A stretch of DNA of 64,000 bases, taken from positions 517,038 through 581,037 of the forward strand of contig NZ_CP007441.1 of NCBI RefSeq assembly GCF_000590475.1. The letters run 5' to 3'. A program made the position numbers and the translations under genes. Source of the stretch: Stutzerimonas stutzeri (lineage in GTDB: Bacteria > Pseudomonadota > Gammaproteobacteria > Pseudomonadales > Pseudomonadaceae). Under the pieces are notes generated by a model, which saw only the letters and a list, made by a program, of their open reading frames with translations, made no database searches and was not told where the DNA came from. Shown piece after piece: positions 51,159-60,516 of this stretch. Within the stretch, counting starts at the first letter, position 1; each line of letters opens with the position of its first letter.

Positions 51159-53090
51159 TCACGCGCCAGTTGAGGTCGATATAGCGGGTGTTGAGTTGCG
51201 ATTTAGCAGGTTGCGCAGCTGTTCTTTCTCCTCTGCGCTGAGTTCTCCCTGGCGAGCCTTGCGGAGCAGTGTTTCGAGGCTGCGCTCGCGTTGCCTGGCG
51301 GCCAGGGTAGTTATGGTGTCGAAAAACTGTTGTTCAAGGTTATCGGCAGAGATCAGCCATTCTTTCTCGGCAAGCGCACGTAAAAGGCGCCCTTGGTCGG
51401 TTCCATGCCAGCGTGCGATCAATTGCAGGCTGCGCAGCTTGGGATTTTTTTGCAGCGTGCCGAGAAGAGCGACGAGCAATTGTGCATACGTGTCGTCTTC
51501 AGCGGCAAAATGGCTAGCATCTTCTACCTTCTGAGCGAGTTCCGGGTGATGCAGCAAGGTGCGCAGCGTAGTCAGCGCCGGCGGCTCTACCGAGGCAGGC
51601 GTTCTTGGTGCGCTTGCTTTAAAGTCTGGACGCTGACCGGGCTTTTTCCAGTCCTTTTTCCATTCTTTCTTGCCGCTGCGCTTTGGCTGGGCCGGCTCCG
51701 GCGGTACGTAGTAGTCGTTTTCATCGTGTCCCGGGCCGGTGTCGTAATAAATGCTGTCGTCGTATTCCGAGGGTGCGCTCGGCGCGGCGGCGCTCATTTG
51801 CTGCAGCGCTTCGCTGTGCAGGCCGGTGATTTCGCCGAGGCGCTGGCGCATCAGGGCGCGCAGGTTGGCGCCGGGTATCTTTTCGATGAGCGGCGCTGCA
51901 AGCGTGGCCAGATGGGCCTTACCCTCGAGTGAGCGCGGATCTGCTTCTTCGCTGAGTTGTTGGAAGAAGTACTCAGCCAATGGTTGAGCTTGTTGCTGTA
52001 TGCGTGCCATGAAGGCGTCGGTGCCTTCGCTGCGCACCAGAGTGTCCGGGTCTTCGCCTTCGGGTAGAAACAAAAAGCGTGCGCGACGGCCATCCTGCAG
52101 GTTTGGCAGCGCCGACTCCAGGGCACGCCACGCTGCCTTACGGCCGGCCGCGTCGCCGTCGAAGCAGAACAGTACGCTGGGTACGATGCGAAACAGGCGC
52201 TTGAGGTGTTCGTCGCTGGTGGCCGTGCCAAGGGTGGCGACGGCGTTGCGCAGGCCCTGTTGAGCCAGTGCGATGACGTCCATATAGCCTTCGACGACCA
52301 TGATCTCATCCAGGTCGCGGTTGGCCTTGCGCGCTTCGTAAAGGCCGTACAGCTCTTGGCCTTTGTGGAAGACCGGTGTTTCCGGTGAGTTCAGATATTT
52401 GGGTTTGTCGTCGCCGAGCACCCGACCGCCAAAGGCGATGACGCGCCCGCGGCTGTCGCGGATCGGAAACATTACCCGGTCGCGAAAGCGATCATAGCTT
52501 CTGCCTGTTTCGGTGTTTTCTATCAGCAGGCCCGCATCAATCATCGCTTTCTGCTGCAGGGCGTCGCCGCCCAGGTGCTTCATCAGGTTGTCCCAGCCGG
52601 GCGGGGCAAAGCCCAGGCCGAAATCCCGGGCGATAACCCCGGACAGGCCGCGGCCTTTGAGGTATTCCACTGCAGCCTTGCGGGCCGGGTGTCCTTTGAG
52701 CGCCTGGCGGTAGTATTCGGCGGCGGACTCAAGCAGCGGGTAGAGCGGCGAATCCACCGGCTGGCGCGGCTTGCGCCCCGGTCCGCTTTCCTCTCGCGGC
52801 ACTTCCATGCCGGCGCGCTTGGCCAGTTCTTCGACGGCCTGGGGGAACTCCAGGCTGTCGTGGTCCATGATGAAGCCGAGCGCGTTGCCGCCCGCGCCGC
52901 AGCCGAAGCAGTAGTAGAACTGCTTGTCAGGGCTGACGCTGAACGACGGGGTCTTTTCTTTGTGGAACGGGCAGCAAGCGGTGTAGTTCTTGCCCGCCTT
53001 TTTCAATTGGATGCGCGAACTCACCACCTCGACAATGTCGGAGCGGTTGAGCAGGTCATCAATGAATGATTGCGGGATCAAGCCGGCCAT
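51159..53090 (-). CDS. dnaG: DNA primase DnaG
   Basis: Synthesises RNA primers at the replication fork. The 643-aa product shows the CHC2 zinc finger (Cys40, His43, Cys61, Cys64), the RNA polymerase core with FGGRVLGDDKPKYLNSPET, the TOPRIM region (EIMVVEGYMDVIAL and CFDGDAAGRKA) and a C-terminal DnaB-interacting domain after a Pro/Lys-rich linker. 67 bases upstream of rpoD. Confidence 0.97.
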   Translation of the reverse strand: MAGLIPQSFIDDLLNRSDIVEVVSSRIQLKKAGKNYTACCPFHKEKTPSFSVSPDKQFYYCFGCGAGGNALGFIMDHDSLEFPQAVEELAKRAGMEVPREESGPGRKPRQPVDSPLYPLLESAAEYYRQALKGHPARKAAVEYLKGRGLSGVIARDFGLGFAPPGWDNLMKHLGGDALQQKAMIDAGLLIENTETGRSYDRFRDRVMFPIRDSRGRVIAFGGRVLGDDKPKYLNSPETPVFHKGQELYGLYEARKANRDLDEIMVVEGYMDVIALAQQGLRNAVATLGTATSDEHLKRLFRIVPSVLFCFDGDAAGRKAAWRALESALPNLQDGRRARFLFLPEGEDPDTLVRSEGTDAFMARIQQQAQPLAEYFFQQLSEEADPRSLEGKAHLATLAAPLIEKIPGANLRALMRQRLGEITGLHSEALQQMSAAAPSAPSEYDDSIYYDTGPGHDENDYYVPPEPAQPKRSGKKEWKKDWKKPGQRPDFKASAPRTPASVEPPALTTLRTLLHHPELAQKVEDASHFAAEDDTYAQLLVALLGTLQKNPKLRSLQLIARWHGTDQGRLLRALAEKEWLISADNLEQQFFDTITTLAARQRERSLETLLRKARQGELSAEEKEQLRNLLNRNSTPAISTSTGA

Positions 53091-53120
53091 AGGGGTATAA
53101 GAATACGCTCGCGGTGTTCA

Positions 53121-53145
53121 GGCCGGAATGAAAAAAACTCCGGCC
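53121..53145 (-). other. Hairpin with oligo-T loop upstream of dnaG
   Basis: GGCCGGA / TCCGGCC arms with a loop that is T-rich on the coding strand, between rpsU and dnaG, about 31 bases before the dnaG start. Together with the next hairpin it may set the relative dose of S21 and primase. Confidence 0.4.
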
Positions 53146-53182
53146 ATTCGCCGGTTGGCGAAGCGGAGTCTATTTCAATGCA

Positions 53183-53204
53183 AAGCCCGGCATATGCCGG
53201 GCTT
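53183..53204 (-). terminator. Terminator/attenuator after rpsU
   Basis: 9-bp stem AAGCCCGGC / GCCGGGCTT with loop ATAT, 24 bases after the rpsU stop; only a short T-run (TTTGC). Consistent with the partial terminator between rpsU and dnaG known in the enterobacterial operon. Confidence 0.65.
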
Positions 53205-53227
53205 GATGCAGCTTCAGCTGTACTGGA

Positions 53228-53443
53228 TCAGTACAGGCGAACGCTGCGGCGCTGTTCGCGCTGCACTTTCTTGGCGTGACGCTTGACTGCGGCAGCAGCT
53301 TTACGCTTGCGCTCGGCAGTGGGCTTCTCGTAGAACTCGCGGCTGCGGACTTCAGCCAGAACACCGGCCTTTTCGCAAGAACGCTTGAAGCGACGCAGAG
53401 CTACGTCGAATGGTTCGTTCTCTTTAACTTTAACGTTGGGCAT
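53228..53443 (-). CDS. rpsU: 30S ribosomal protein S21
   Basis: 71-aa basic protein, starting MPNVKVKENEPFDVALRRFK with the conserved KRSCEKAGVLAE segment and a Lys/Arg-rich tail. First gene of the rpsU-dnaG-rpoD group, divergent from tsaD, as in other pseudomonads. Confidence 0.97.
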   Translation of the reverse strand: MPNVKVKENEPFDVALRRFKRSCEKAGVLAEVRSREFYEKPTAERKRKAAAAVKRHAKKVQREQRRSVRLY

Positions 53444-53639
53444 CCAGGACGTACCTTCACTTGTTTACCGGTTACAACGCGCTTCGGCAAATATCGCGAG
53501 CACGCTGGTTTTAAGGGTTGCGGATGTTAACGCCTTGCCGAGAGGAATGCAAAGCCCCCTGATCGAAAAGCGCTGGTCGGTCGCTGGCCCCGGCGATTAA
53601 TATGGGCGGCTTCATTCGCTTCTCTGGAAGGTCATACCC

Positions 53640-54665
53640 ATGCTGGTGCTGGGGTTGGAAACGTCATGCGACGAAACCGGTGTCGCGCTGTACGACAGCG
53701 AGCACGGCTTGCTGGCCGATGCCCTGTTCAGCCAGATCGATCTGCATCGCGTCTATGGCGGGGTGGTGCCGGAGCTGGCTTCGCGTGACCACGTCAAGCG
53801 TATGCTGCCGCTGATCCGCCAGGTGCTAGCCGAAGCCGGACGCGAGTCGAGCCAGATCGATGCGGTGGCCTACACCGCCGGTCCTGGTCTGGTCGGTGCG
53901 TTGCTGGTGGGCGCTTCCTGTGCTCAGGCGATGGCGTTTGCCTGGGGCGTGCCGGCGGTCGGCGTGCATCATATGGAAGGCCACCTTTTAGCGCCAATGC
54001 TCGAAGAGCAGCCGCCGGCGTTTCCGTTCGTCGCGCTACTGGTATCCGGCGGGCACACGCAGCTGGTTCGGGTTGACGGGATTGGCCGCTACGAATTGCT
54101 GGGCGAGTCGGTCGACGATGCCGCGGGCGAAGCTTTCGACAAGACGGCGAAGCTGATGGAGTTGCGTTATCCCGGCGGCCCGGAGATCGCAGCCCTTGCC
54201 GAGCGCGGGACACCGGGTCGATTCACCTTTCCGCGTCCCATGACCGATCGACCCGGGCTGGATTTCAGTTTCAGCGGCCTCAAGACGTCGACCCTCACGA
54301 CTTGGCAGCAATGCCGTAGCGCTGGCGACGACGGCGAGCAGACCCGCTGCGATATCGCGCTGGCGTTTCAGCAGGCCGTTGTCGAGACGCTGACCATAAA
54401 ATGCCGGCGCGCTCTGAAGCAGACAGGTTTGAACAATCTGGTAATCGCCGGTGGCGTAAGCGCCAATTTGGCATTGCGTCGGAACCTCGAAGCGATGCTC
54501 GGCGAAGTGAAGGGGCAGGTGTTTTATGCGCGGCCCCGTTTCTGTACCGACAATGGTGCGATGATCGCTTACGCCGGTTGCCAGCGCTTGCTTGCCGGCC
54601 AGCAGGACGGGCCGGAGATTTCGGTTCAGGCGCGTTGGCCGATGGAGACGCTCGTAGCGGTATGA
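53640..54665 (+). CDS. tsaD: tRNA N6-adenosine threonylcarbamoyltransferase
   Basis: Catalytic subunit of t6A37 synthesis with TsaB and TsaE. 341 aa; starts MLVLGLETSCDETGVALYDS; metal ligands in VGVHHMEGHLLAPM and the C-terminal CTDNGAMIAYAG Asp. Divergent from rpsU, convergent with plsY. Confidence 0.97.
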   Translation: MLVLGLETSCDETGVALYDSEHGLLADALFSQIDLHRVYGGVVPELASRDHVKRMLPLIRQVLAEAGRESSQIDAVAYTAGPGLVGALLVGASCAQAMAFAWGVPAVGVHHMEGHLLAPMLEEQPPAFPFVALLVSGGHTQLVRVDGIGRYELLGESVDDAAGEAFDKTAKLMELRYPGGPEIAALAERGTPGRFTFPRPMTDRPGLDFSFSGLKTSTLTTWQQCRSAGDDGEQTRCDIALAFQQAVVETLTIKCRRALKQTGLNNLVIAGGVSANLALRRNLEAMLGEVKGQVFYARPRFCTDNGAMIAYAGCQRLLAGQQDGPEISVQARWPMETLVAV

Positions 54666-54678
54666 GTTGGCTCGCCAG

Positions 54679-55248
54679 CTAGAAGTGCCGCTCTGTGCCC
54701 GCGAAAAGGTCGCGTAAGTTGTTTCGGTGACGCCAGACGACCAGCCCAGCCAGTAGTGCAATAGGCCAAAGCGCGTCAGGCTGTTGCCAGGCCAGAAATG
54801 GCAGGCATAGCGGTAACGCGGCAAGAGCGGCAATGGAGCTGGTACGGGTCAGCTTGAATACCACCAGCCAGATGGCCAGGGCTAGCAGAGCCGTCGGTGG
54901 GTGCAGGCCGAGCAGGGCGCCCGCAGCCGTGGCCACGCCTTTACCGCCGCGGAAGCGGAAGTACAAAGGATAGAGATGGCCCAGCACCGCCGCCAATGCG
55001 ATCCAGGCCTGTTGCTGAATAGACAGGCCCAGCGCGGCGGCGAGCAGGACCGGCAACAGGCCCTTGAGCAGGTCGCCGAACAGCGTGCTGATGGCCAGGC
55101 GTCTGCCAGCGAGCCGCAGCATGTTGGTCGCGCCGGGATTGCCGGAACCACTGGCACGTGGATCAGGTGCGCCGGTCAGACGACTGAGTAGAATGGCGAA
55201 CGACAAAGAACCGATCAGATAGGCGAGCAGTGTCAATTGCCAAAACAT
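54679..55248 (-). CDS. plsY: Glycerol-3-phosphate acyltransferase PlsY
   Basis: Inner-membrane enzyme using acyl-phosphate to acylate glycerol-3-phosphate. 189 aa from ATG 55248 (MFWQLTLLAYLIGSLSFAI); conserved loops GSGNPGATNMLR and FRFRGGKGVATA; about five hydrophobic helices. Upstream in-frame ATGs add non-conserved residues. Confidence 0.94.
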   Translation of the reverse strand: MFWQLTLLAYLIGSLSFAILLSRLTGAPDPRASGSGNPGATNMLRLAGRRLAISTLFGDLLKGLLPVLLAAALGLSIQQQAWIALAAVLGHLYPLYFRFRGGKGVATAAGALLGLHPPTALLALAIWLVVFKLTRTSSIAALAALPLCLPFLAWQQPDALWPIALLAGLVVWRHRNNLRDLFAGTERHF

Positions 55249-55323
55249 GGCATCCATCCGGGGCAGGGAGCTCCTGAGTCTAACGGCGTACACCGGCGTT
55301 GTCGTGCCGCGGGAGAAAGTTGC

Positions 55324-55677
55324 ATGGACACAGTTTTCATCGAAGGGCTGGAAGTGGATACGCTGATCGGCGCCTATGATTGGGAGCGCGGCATTCGGCA
55401 GTGCTTGCGCCTGGATTTGACTTTGGGGTGGGACATTCGTCCCGCTGCGGAAAATGATGAGTTGGGCAAGGCGCTGGATTATGCCGAGGTGACCGCCGCC
55501 ATCGATCGGTTTTCGCAGTCTTCACGCTTCGAGCTGGTCGAAACCTTTGCAGAGCGCCTGGCTGCCGGTTTGATGAGTCAGTTCAGCATTCCCTGGCTAC
55601 GGTTGCGGGTTACCAAACCGGGCGTCAATACGCGCGCGTCGGCGCTGGGTGTGGAGATCGAACGCGGATGCCGCTGA
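55324..55677 (+). CDS. folB: Dihydroneopterin aldolase
   Basis: Folate pathway enzyme, 117 aa. Starts MDTVFIEGLEVDTLIGAYDWER, with the conserved LDYAEVTAAID and the C-terminal TKPGVNTRASALGVEIER. Overlaps folK by ten bases. Divergent from plsY. Confidence 0.95.
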   Translation: MDTVFIEGLEVDTLIGAYDWERGIRQCLRLDLTLGWDIRPAAENDELGKALDYAEVTAAIDRFSQSSRFELVETFAERLAAGLMSQFSIPWLRLRVTKPGVNTRASALGVEIERGCR

Positions 55678-56210
55678 CTCGCGTACTGCTGGGGCTCGGC
55701 AGCAATAACCGCCGCGAACAGAATCTGACTGCCGGTCTCGATGCGCTGGAGCAGCTGCTTGGCGACATGCGCTGTTCGCCCGTCTTTGAAAGCCTCGCGG
55801 TGGGCTACAAAGGCGACAATTTCTACAATCTGGTCGTGTCCGGAACCGCCGAACTGCCGTTGATTGAGCTGGACCGCAGACTCAAGTTCATCGAGGCGGA
55901 CAACGGCCGCTACGCGCCGGATCGCAAGGGCTTGCCGCTGGACATCGATGTATTGATTTATGGCGACCTGACTGGCAATTTCAATGGGTTGGAACTGCCG
56001 CGTCCAGAAACGCTGAAAAATGCCTTCGTGCTCTGGCCATTGGCCCTACTGGTGCCAGATGTGATGCATCCGCGAGCGGGGCGGAGCTTCGCCGAGCTGT
56101 GGCGCGATTCGAACATCGAGCAGCAGCTCTGGCCGGTGCCGTTCCAGTGGAGGGGCGCGCAGCTGACGCCGGCCGCACTGATGGCGGAAACGCCGCGCGC
56201 AGATACCTGA
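55668..56210 (+). CDS. folK: 2-amino-4-hydroxy-6-hydroxymethyldihydropteridine pyrophosphokinase
   Basis: HPPK, next step of folate synthesis after FolB. 180 aa; LLGLGSNNRREQNL at the N-terminus, GRYAPDRKGLPLDIDVLIYGD (HPPK signature with Asp pair) and VLWPLALLVPDVMHP. The ten-base overlap implies coupled translation with folB. Pseudomonads often carry a second folK elsewhere. Confidence 0.92.
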   Translation: MPLTRVLLGLGSNNRREQNLTAGLDALEQLLGDMRCSPVFESLAVGYKGDNFYNLVVSGTAELPLIELDRRLKFIEADNGRYAPDRKGLPLDIDVLIYGDLTGNFNGLELPRPETLKNAFVLWPLALLVPDVMHPRAGRSFAELWRDSNIEQQLWPVPFQWRGAQLTPAALMAETPRADT

Positions 56211-56226
56211 GGGCGGCAGTGGTCAG

Positions 56227-57501
56227 CTAGGCGTTGCGCGGGTCGCTCGGTGCGTCATCCCCGGGGTGATCGACTTCGCCGGCGCTGCCCTGCTGCTGCC
56301 ACTGATAGGCCTGCACGGCCAGCAGGCGTGCGCGTTTGAGCGCCTCGCCCAGTTCCGCCGCCTGGTAACCCTGCTCGATAAGCGCTTTCGCCTGTACGCC
56401 GCGAGCCGCCTCGGCGGCACCGCGCAAGTACTCGGCCTGGATGTAGTCGGTGGGCTTGGGGGCGGCGCGGCCACGCGCATCCATCTCGCAGGCGGCAATG
56501 AACTGCTCGAAGCGCTCCGGACGGCGATAGATGTCGAAGTGCTGAAGCATTTCGAACAGTGCCTGGGCGGACAGCTCCGGCGCCCGATGCGCGCAGGGGC
56601 AAAACTCTCCGACCAGCATGGCCAAATCCTGACAATCGCGGGGAACCTTGTATCGAACGCTGAGCGCTGCGATCAGCGGCAGTCCCGCCTTGTCAGCCGG
56701 CGGAACCTGGGCATCCGCCGGCGTCTCACCCAAATGCTGCAGCAGGCAGGCCCAGCGTACCGCTAGCGGTTGTGCGTGCATTGCATTCTGCCGCAGCACC
56801 TCGAGTACGTGATCACCGAGGGTGGCTTCAGAATTGCCTGGGCGCGGTTGCGACACGCTGAATAATCGGTCGATTTCCGGAAATAGCTCCTTCAGAGCGC
56901 CGCAATCGCGCAGCACCTGCACGAATACGTCGGGGCGGGGTTCCATCAGAGCCCGCGAGATTTCCTTCCAGCTGCGTTCCGGTGTCAGCGCCTGGAGCTC
57001 ACCCGATTCGGCGAGCTGGCGCATCAGCGCCAGAGTTTCAGCGGCAACGCTGAAACTCAGTTCGGCATAGCGCGCGGCAAAGCGGGCCACACGTAGCACT
57101 CGCAAGGGATCTTCAGCAAAGGCCGGGGACACGTGTCTGAGCTGGCGCGCGGCCAGATCGGCCTGGCCGTCGTAGGGATCGATCAGATGACCCTGCTCGT
57201 CCTCGGCCATGGCATTGATGGTCAGATCGCGACGGACCAGATCTTCTTCGAGGGTGACGTCAGGGCTGGCATAGAAGGTAAAGCCGCCGTAGCCCCGGCC
57301 GCTCTTGCGTTCGGTGCGGGCAAGCGCGTATTCCTCGCTGGTAGCCGGATGCAGGAACACCGGAAAGTCGGCACCCACCGGACGGAAGCCCTTGGCCTGC
57401 ATCTCCTCGGCGCTGGAGCCGACCACCACCCAGTCCACCTCGGTGACGGGCCGCCCCAGCATCCGATCACGTACTGCTCCGCCGACTTTGTAGATCTGCA
57501 T
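56227..57501 (-). CDS. cca: CCA tRNA nucleotidyltransferase
   Basis: Adds or repairs the 3' CCA of tRNAs. 424 aa, class II: nucleotidyltransferase head with VGGAVRDRMLGRPVTEVDWV, RRDLTINAMAED and the ERSWKEISRALM segment. The C-terminal region is present but no full HD phosphohydrolase signature was noted. The ribosome-binding site GGAGG (57512-57508) lies in a hairpin. Confidence 0.94.
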   Translation of the reverse strand: MQIYKVGGAVRDRMLGRPVTEVDWVVVGSSAEEMQAKGFRPVGADFPVFLHPATSEEYALARTERKSGRGYGGFTFYASPDVTLEEDLVRRDLTINAMAEDEQGHLIDPYDGQADLAARQLRHVSPAFAEDPLRVLRVARFAARYAELSFSVAAETLALMRQLAESGELQALTPERSWKEISRALMEPRPDVFVQVLRDCGALKELFPEIDRLFSVSQPRPGNSEATLGDHVLEVLRQNAMHAQPLAVRWACLLQHLGETPADAQVPPADKAGLPLIAALSVRYKVPRDCQDLAMLVGEFCPCAHRAPELSAQALFEMLQHFDIYRRPERFEQFIAACEMDARGRAAPKPTDYIQAEYLRGAAEAARGVQAKALIEQGYQAAELGEALKRARLLAVQAYQWQQQGSAGEVDHPGDDAPSDPRNA

Positions 57502-57507
57502 GTATTT

Positions 57508-57525
57508 CCTCCGTTCCGGCGGAGG
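57508..57525 (-). promoter_or_regulatory. Hairpin sequestering the cca ribosome-binding site
   Basis: On the coding strand CCTCCG-CCGGAA-CGGAGG forms a 6-bp stem whose right arm is the Shine-Dalgarno of cca, 6 bases before the ATG. This would lower or regulate translation. Confidence 0.5.
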
Positions 57526-57533
57526 ATAAACGA

Positions 57534-57562
57534 AAGCCCCGCAGCAGCAAGCCGCGGGGCTT
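57534..57562 (-). terminator. Terminator of the prkA-yeaH-spoVR unit
   Basis: 9-bp stem AAGCCCCGC / GCGGGGCTT with an 11-base loop, followed by TCGTTT on the minus strand, 24 bases after spoVR. Confidence 0.8.
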
Positions 57563-57586
57563 ACGAAAGGCGCAGCGCCGAGCCGA

Positions 57587-59143
57587 TCAGATCGGTGGCA
57601 GCGCCAGACTCATACCGGGGAATTTGCCTTCGGACTCCGGTTCGACGGCCCTTGGCGGCATGTGGTGCGTGGTTACCAGCTTGTCATCCTGCATGGATTG
57701 CAGATGCACATCGAATCCCCAAAGCCGGTGCAGATGCTTGAGAACTTCGTCAGTAGACCCCCCCAGAGGTTTGCGGTCGTGTTGCTGATGACGCAGGGTC
57801 AAGGAGCGATCACCGCGGCGATCGACGCTCCAGACTTGCACGTTGGGCTCGCGGTTGCCCAGGTTGTATTGCGCCGCCAGCAGCTCGCGGATGGCGTGAT
57901 AGCCGTTCTCGTCATGGATGGCCGGGACCAGTAGCTCGTCCTTGTGATCGTCGTCGAGGATGCTGAACAGCTTCAGGTCACGAATGACCTTGGGTGAAAG
58001 GAACTGCAGGATGAAGCTCTCGTCCTTGAAGTTATTCATCGCGAACTTCACCGTCGTCAGCCAGTCGCTGCCCGCTATGTCAGGGAACCAGCGCTTGTCT
58101 TCTTCGGTGGGGTGTTCACAGATCCGGCGGATGTCTTGATACATGGCAAACCCCAGGGTATAGGGGTTGATACCGCTGTAGTACGGACTGTCGAAACCGG
58201 GTTGATAGATCACGCTGGTGTGAGACTGGAGAAACTCCATCATGAAGCCGTCGGTCACCAGCCCTTCGTCATAAAGATCGTTGAGCAACGTGTAGTGCCA
58301 GAAGGTCGCCCAACCTTCGTTCATCACCTGGGTCTGGCGCTGCGGATAGAAATATTGGGCGATCTTGCGCACGATCCGAACGATCTCGCGCTGCCACGGT
58401 TCGAGCAGCGGCGCATGTTTCTCGATGAAATAAAGGATGTTTTCCTGCGGTTCGGCTGGGAAGCGCTGGTCGCGCTGACGTTCATCCTCTTTTTCGCCGA
58501 ACTTTGGAATGGTTCGCCACAGATCGTTGATCTGCTTCTGCAGGTGCTCTTCGCGATCCTTCTGCCGCCGCCGCTCCTCTTCGGCAGAAATGGGGTAGGG
58601 GCGCTTGTACCGATCAACACCGTAGTTCATCAGTGCATGACAGGAATCCAGCAGGTCTTCCACCGCATCGATGCCGTGGCGTTCCTCACATTGCATGATG
58701 TACTGCTTGGCGAACACCAGATAGTCGATGATCGAGCTGGCATCGGTCCAGGTGCGGAAAAGATAGTTGCCCTTGAAGAAGCTGTTGTGGCCGTAGCTGG
58801 CGTGGGCGATCACCAGCGCCTGCATGGTGATGGTGTTCTCCTCCATCAGATAGGCGATGCATGGATCGGAATTGATCACGATCTCATAGGCCAGACCCAT
58901 CTGCCCGCGGGTATAGGATTTCTCAGTGCTGAGGAAGTGCTTGCCATAGGACCAATGGTGATAGCCCAGCGGCATGCCCACCGATGCGTAAGCATCCATC
59001 ATCTGCTCGGCAGTGATGACCTCGATCTGGTTGGGGTAGGTGTCCAGCGCGTAACGTTCGGCAATACGCCCGATCTCCCGGTCATAGGTGCGGATCAGCT
59101 CGAAGGTCCATTCCGAACCGGTTGAAATGGGCTGTCGTTTCAT
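57587..59143 (-). CDS. SpoVR family protein (YcgB-like)
   Basis: 518-aa cytoplasmic protein of unknown biochemical function, starting MKRQPISTGSEWTFELIRTY. Typical segments include HWSYGKHFLSTEKSYTRG, YGHNSFFKGNYLF and NEGWATFWHY. In non-sporulating gammaproteobacteria it is coexpressed with PrkA and YeaH in nitrogen and stationary stress. Third gene of the prkA-yeaH-spoVR unit, ten bases after yeaH. Confidence 0.93.
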   Translation of the reverse strand: MKRQPISTGSEWTFELIRTYDREIGRIAERYALDTYPNQIEVITAEQMMDAYASVGMPLGYHHWSYGKHFLSTEKSYTRGQMGLAYEIVINSDPCIAYLMEENTITMQALVIAHASYGHNSFFKGNYLFRTWTDASSIIDYLVFAKQYIMQCEERHGIDAVEDLLDSCHALMNYGVDRYKRPYPISAEEERRRQKDREEHLQKQINDLWRTIPKFGEKEDERQRDQRFPAEPQENILYFIEKHAPLLEPWQREIVRIVRKIAQYFYPQRQTQVMNEGWATFWHYTLLNDLYDEGLVTDGFMMEFLQSHTSVIYQPGFDSPYYSGINPYTLGFAMYQDIRRICEHPTEEDKRWFPDIAGSDWLTTVKFAMNNFKDESFILQFLSPKVIRDLKLFSILDDDHKDELLVPAIHDENGYHAIRELLAAQYNLGNREPNVQVWSVDRRGDRSLTLRHQQHDRKPLGGSTDEVLKHLHRLWGFDVHLQSMQDDKLVTTHHMPPRAVEPESEGKFPGMSLALPPI

Positions 59144-59153
59144 GCTGCTTACC

Positions 59154-60425
59154 TCAGCTAGCCATGCGCCGCTGGAAGAGCTCGCGGAACACCGGATAGA
59201 TGTCTCCCGCGGTCACCAGCTGCTGCTGCGCGAACGATTCACCGAAGGCTTCGGCCACCTGATTGTATTCGTACCACAGCGCCTGATGTTCGCGAGGAGT
59301 GATTTCCACATAGGTGAAATACTGGACGAACGGCATGATCTGGTTGATCAGAATGTCCCGGCAGATCGGCGAATCGTCGTTCCAGTTATCGCCATCCGAA
59401 GCCTGCGCCGCATAGATGTTCCATTCATTGGCCGGGTAACGCTCGGCCATGATCTCCTGCATCATTTTCAACGCACTGGATACGATGGTCCCGCCGGTTT
59501 CCCGCGAATAGAAGAACTCCTCTTCATCGACCTCTTTGGCGCTGGTGTGATGGCGGATGAACACCACGTCTATCTTGTCGTAGTTCCGTTTGAGGAACAG
59601 GTAAAGAAGAATGAAAAAGCGCTTGGCGATGTCCTTGGTGGATTGAGTCATGGAGCCGGACACGTCCATCAGGCAGAACATCACAGCCTTGGAGCTGGGG
59701 TTGGGATGCTTCACCAGCAGGTTGTATTTCAGGTCGAAGGTATCCAGAAAAGGAACCCGATGAATGCGGGCGCTGAGACGCTCGATTTCCTCTTCAGCGG
59801 CCTGGATGTCAGTGAAATTGGCGGGCTCCTCAAGCTTCAGTCGGGCTAGTTCGGCCTTGATCTCACGCAGCTTGGCGCGGCTGCTGCCCGACAGTGCGAT
59901 TCGGCGCGCATGGGCCGAACGAAGGGTGCGGATGATATTGATGCGCGATGGGTTGCCTTCATTACTGATGCCGGCGCGTACCGTCTTGAAGGTGTCGGTC
60001 CCGGCCAGATGGCGCTTGACCAGGTTGGGCAGCTCAAGGTCCTCGAACATGAAGTCGAGGAATTCCTCCTGAGTGATCTGAAAGACAAAGTCGTCCATGC
60101 CATCGCCGCTATTACTGGCCTTGCCGGCGCCCTGGCCCCCACCGCCACCCTGAGGTCGGGGAATGCGCTCCCCCGCGATGAAATCCTTATTGCCAGGATG
60201 CACGATGGTCTGCTTCCCGCCGCGACCATGGTGCAGAATCGGTTCGTCGATATCACGGCCGGGAATACTGATCTGCTCGCCGTGCTCCATATCGGTGATG
60301 GAACGGCGACCCACAGCCTCTTCGACGGCCTTCTTGATGTGTCCTCGGTAGCGCTGCAGGAATCGTTGGCGATTCACCGTGCTCTTGTTTTTGCCGTTCA
60401 GACGGCGGTCGATCACGTAACTCAT
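59154..60425 (-). CDS. yeaH: YeaH/YhbH family protein (DUF444, VWA-like)
   Basis: 423 aa with a von Willebrand A-type MIDAS in CLMDVSGSMTQSTKDIAKRF and an RRLNGKNKSTVNRQRF N-terminus; a Gly-rich stretch near residues 95-107. Works with PrkA and SpoVR in the stress module; molecular role unknown. It follows prkA after 91 bases that contain a hairpin repeat. Confidence 0.93.
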   Translation of the reverse strand: MSYVIDRRLNGKNKSTVNRQRFLQRYRGHIKKAVEEAVGRRSITDMEHGEQISIPGRDIDEPILHHGRGGKQTIVHPGNKDFIAGERIPRPQGGGGGQGAGKASNSGDGMDDFVFQITQEEFLDFMFEDLELPNLVKRHLAGTDTFKTVRAGISNEGNPSRINIIRTLRSAHARRIALSGSSRAKLREIKAELARLKLEEPANFTDIQAAEEEIERLSARIHRVPFLDTFDLKYNLLVKHPNPSSKAVMFCLMDVSGSMTQSTKDIAKRFFILLYLFLKRNYDKIDVVFIRHHTSAKEVDEEEFFYSRETGGTIVSSALKMMQEIMAERYPANEWNIYAAQASDGDNWNDDSPICRDILINQIMPFVQYFTYVEITPREHQALWYEYNQVAEAFGESFAQQQLVTAGDIYPVFRELFQRRMAS

Positions 60426-60455
60426 AGGCCCCTCCGGGGCAGCCGGGAGCTGGTA

Positions 60456-60499
60456 GCTTGAAGCTGGACGCGTGCTGCTTGGGTTCCAGCTTCAAACTT
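60456..60499. repeat. AGCTTGAAGCTGG intergenic inverted repeat
   Basis: Arms AGCTTGAAGCTGG (60456-60468) and CCAGCTTCAAACT (60487-60499), one mismatch, between prkA and yeaH, followed by further AACTTCAGACTTCAAGCT copies. Wording matches dispersed AGCTTGAAGCT-type repeats I recall from pseudomonad intergenic regions. Confidence 0.6.
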
Positions 60500-60516
60500 C
60501 AGACTTCAAGCTGCTG

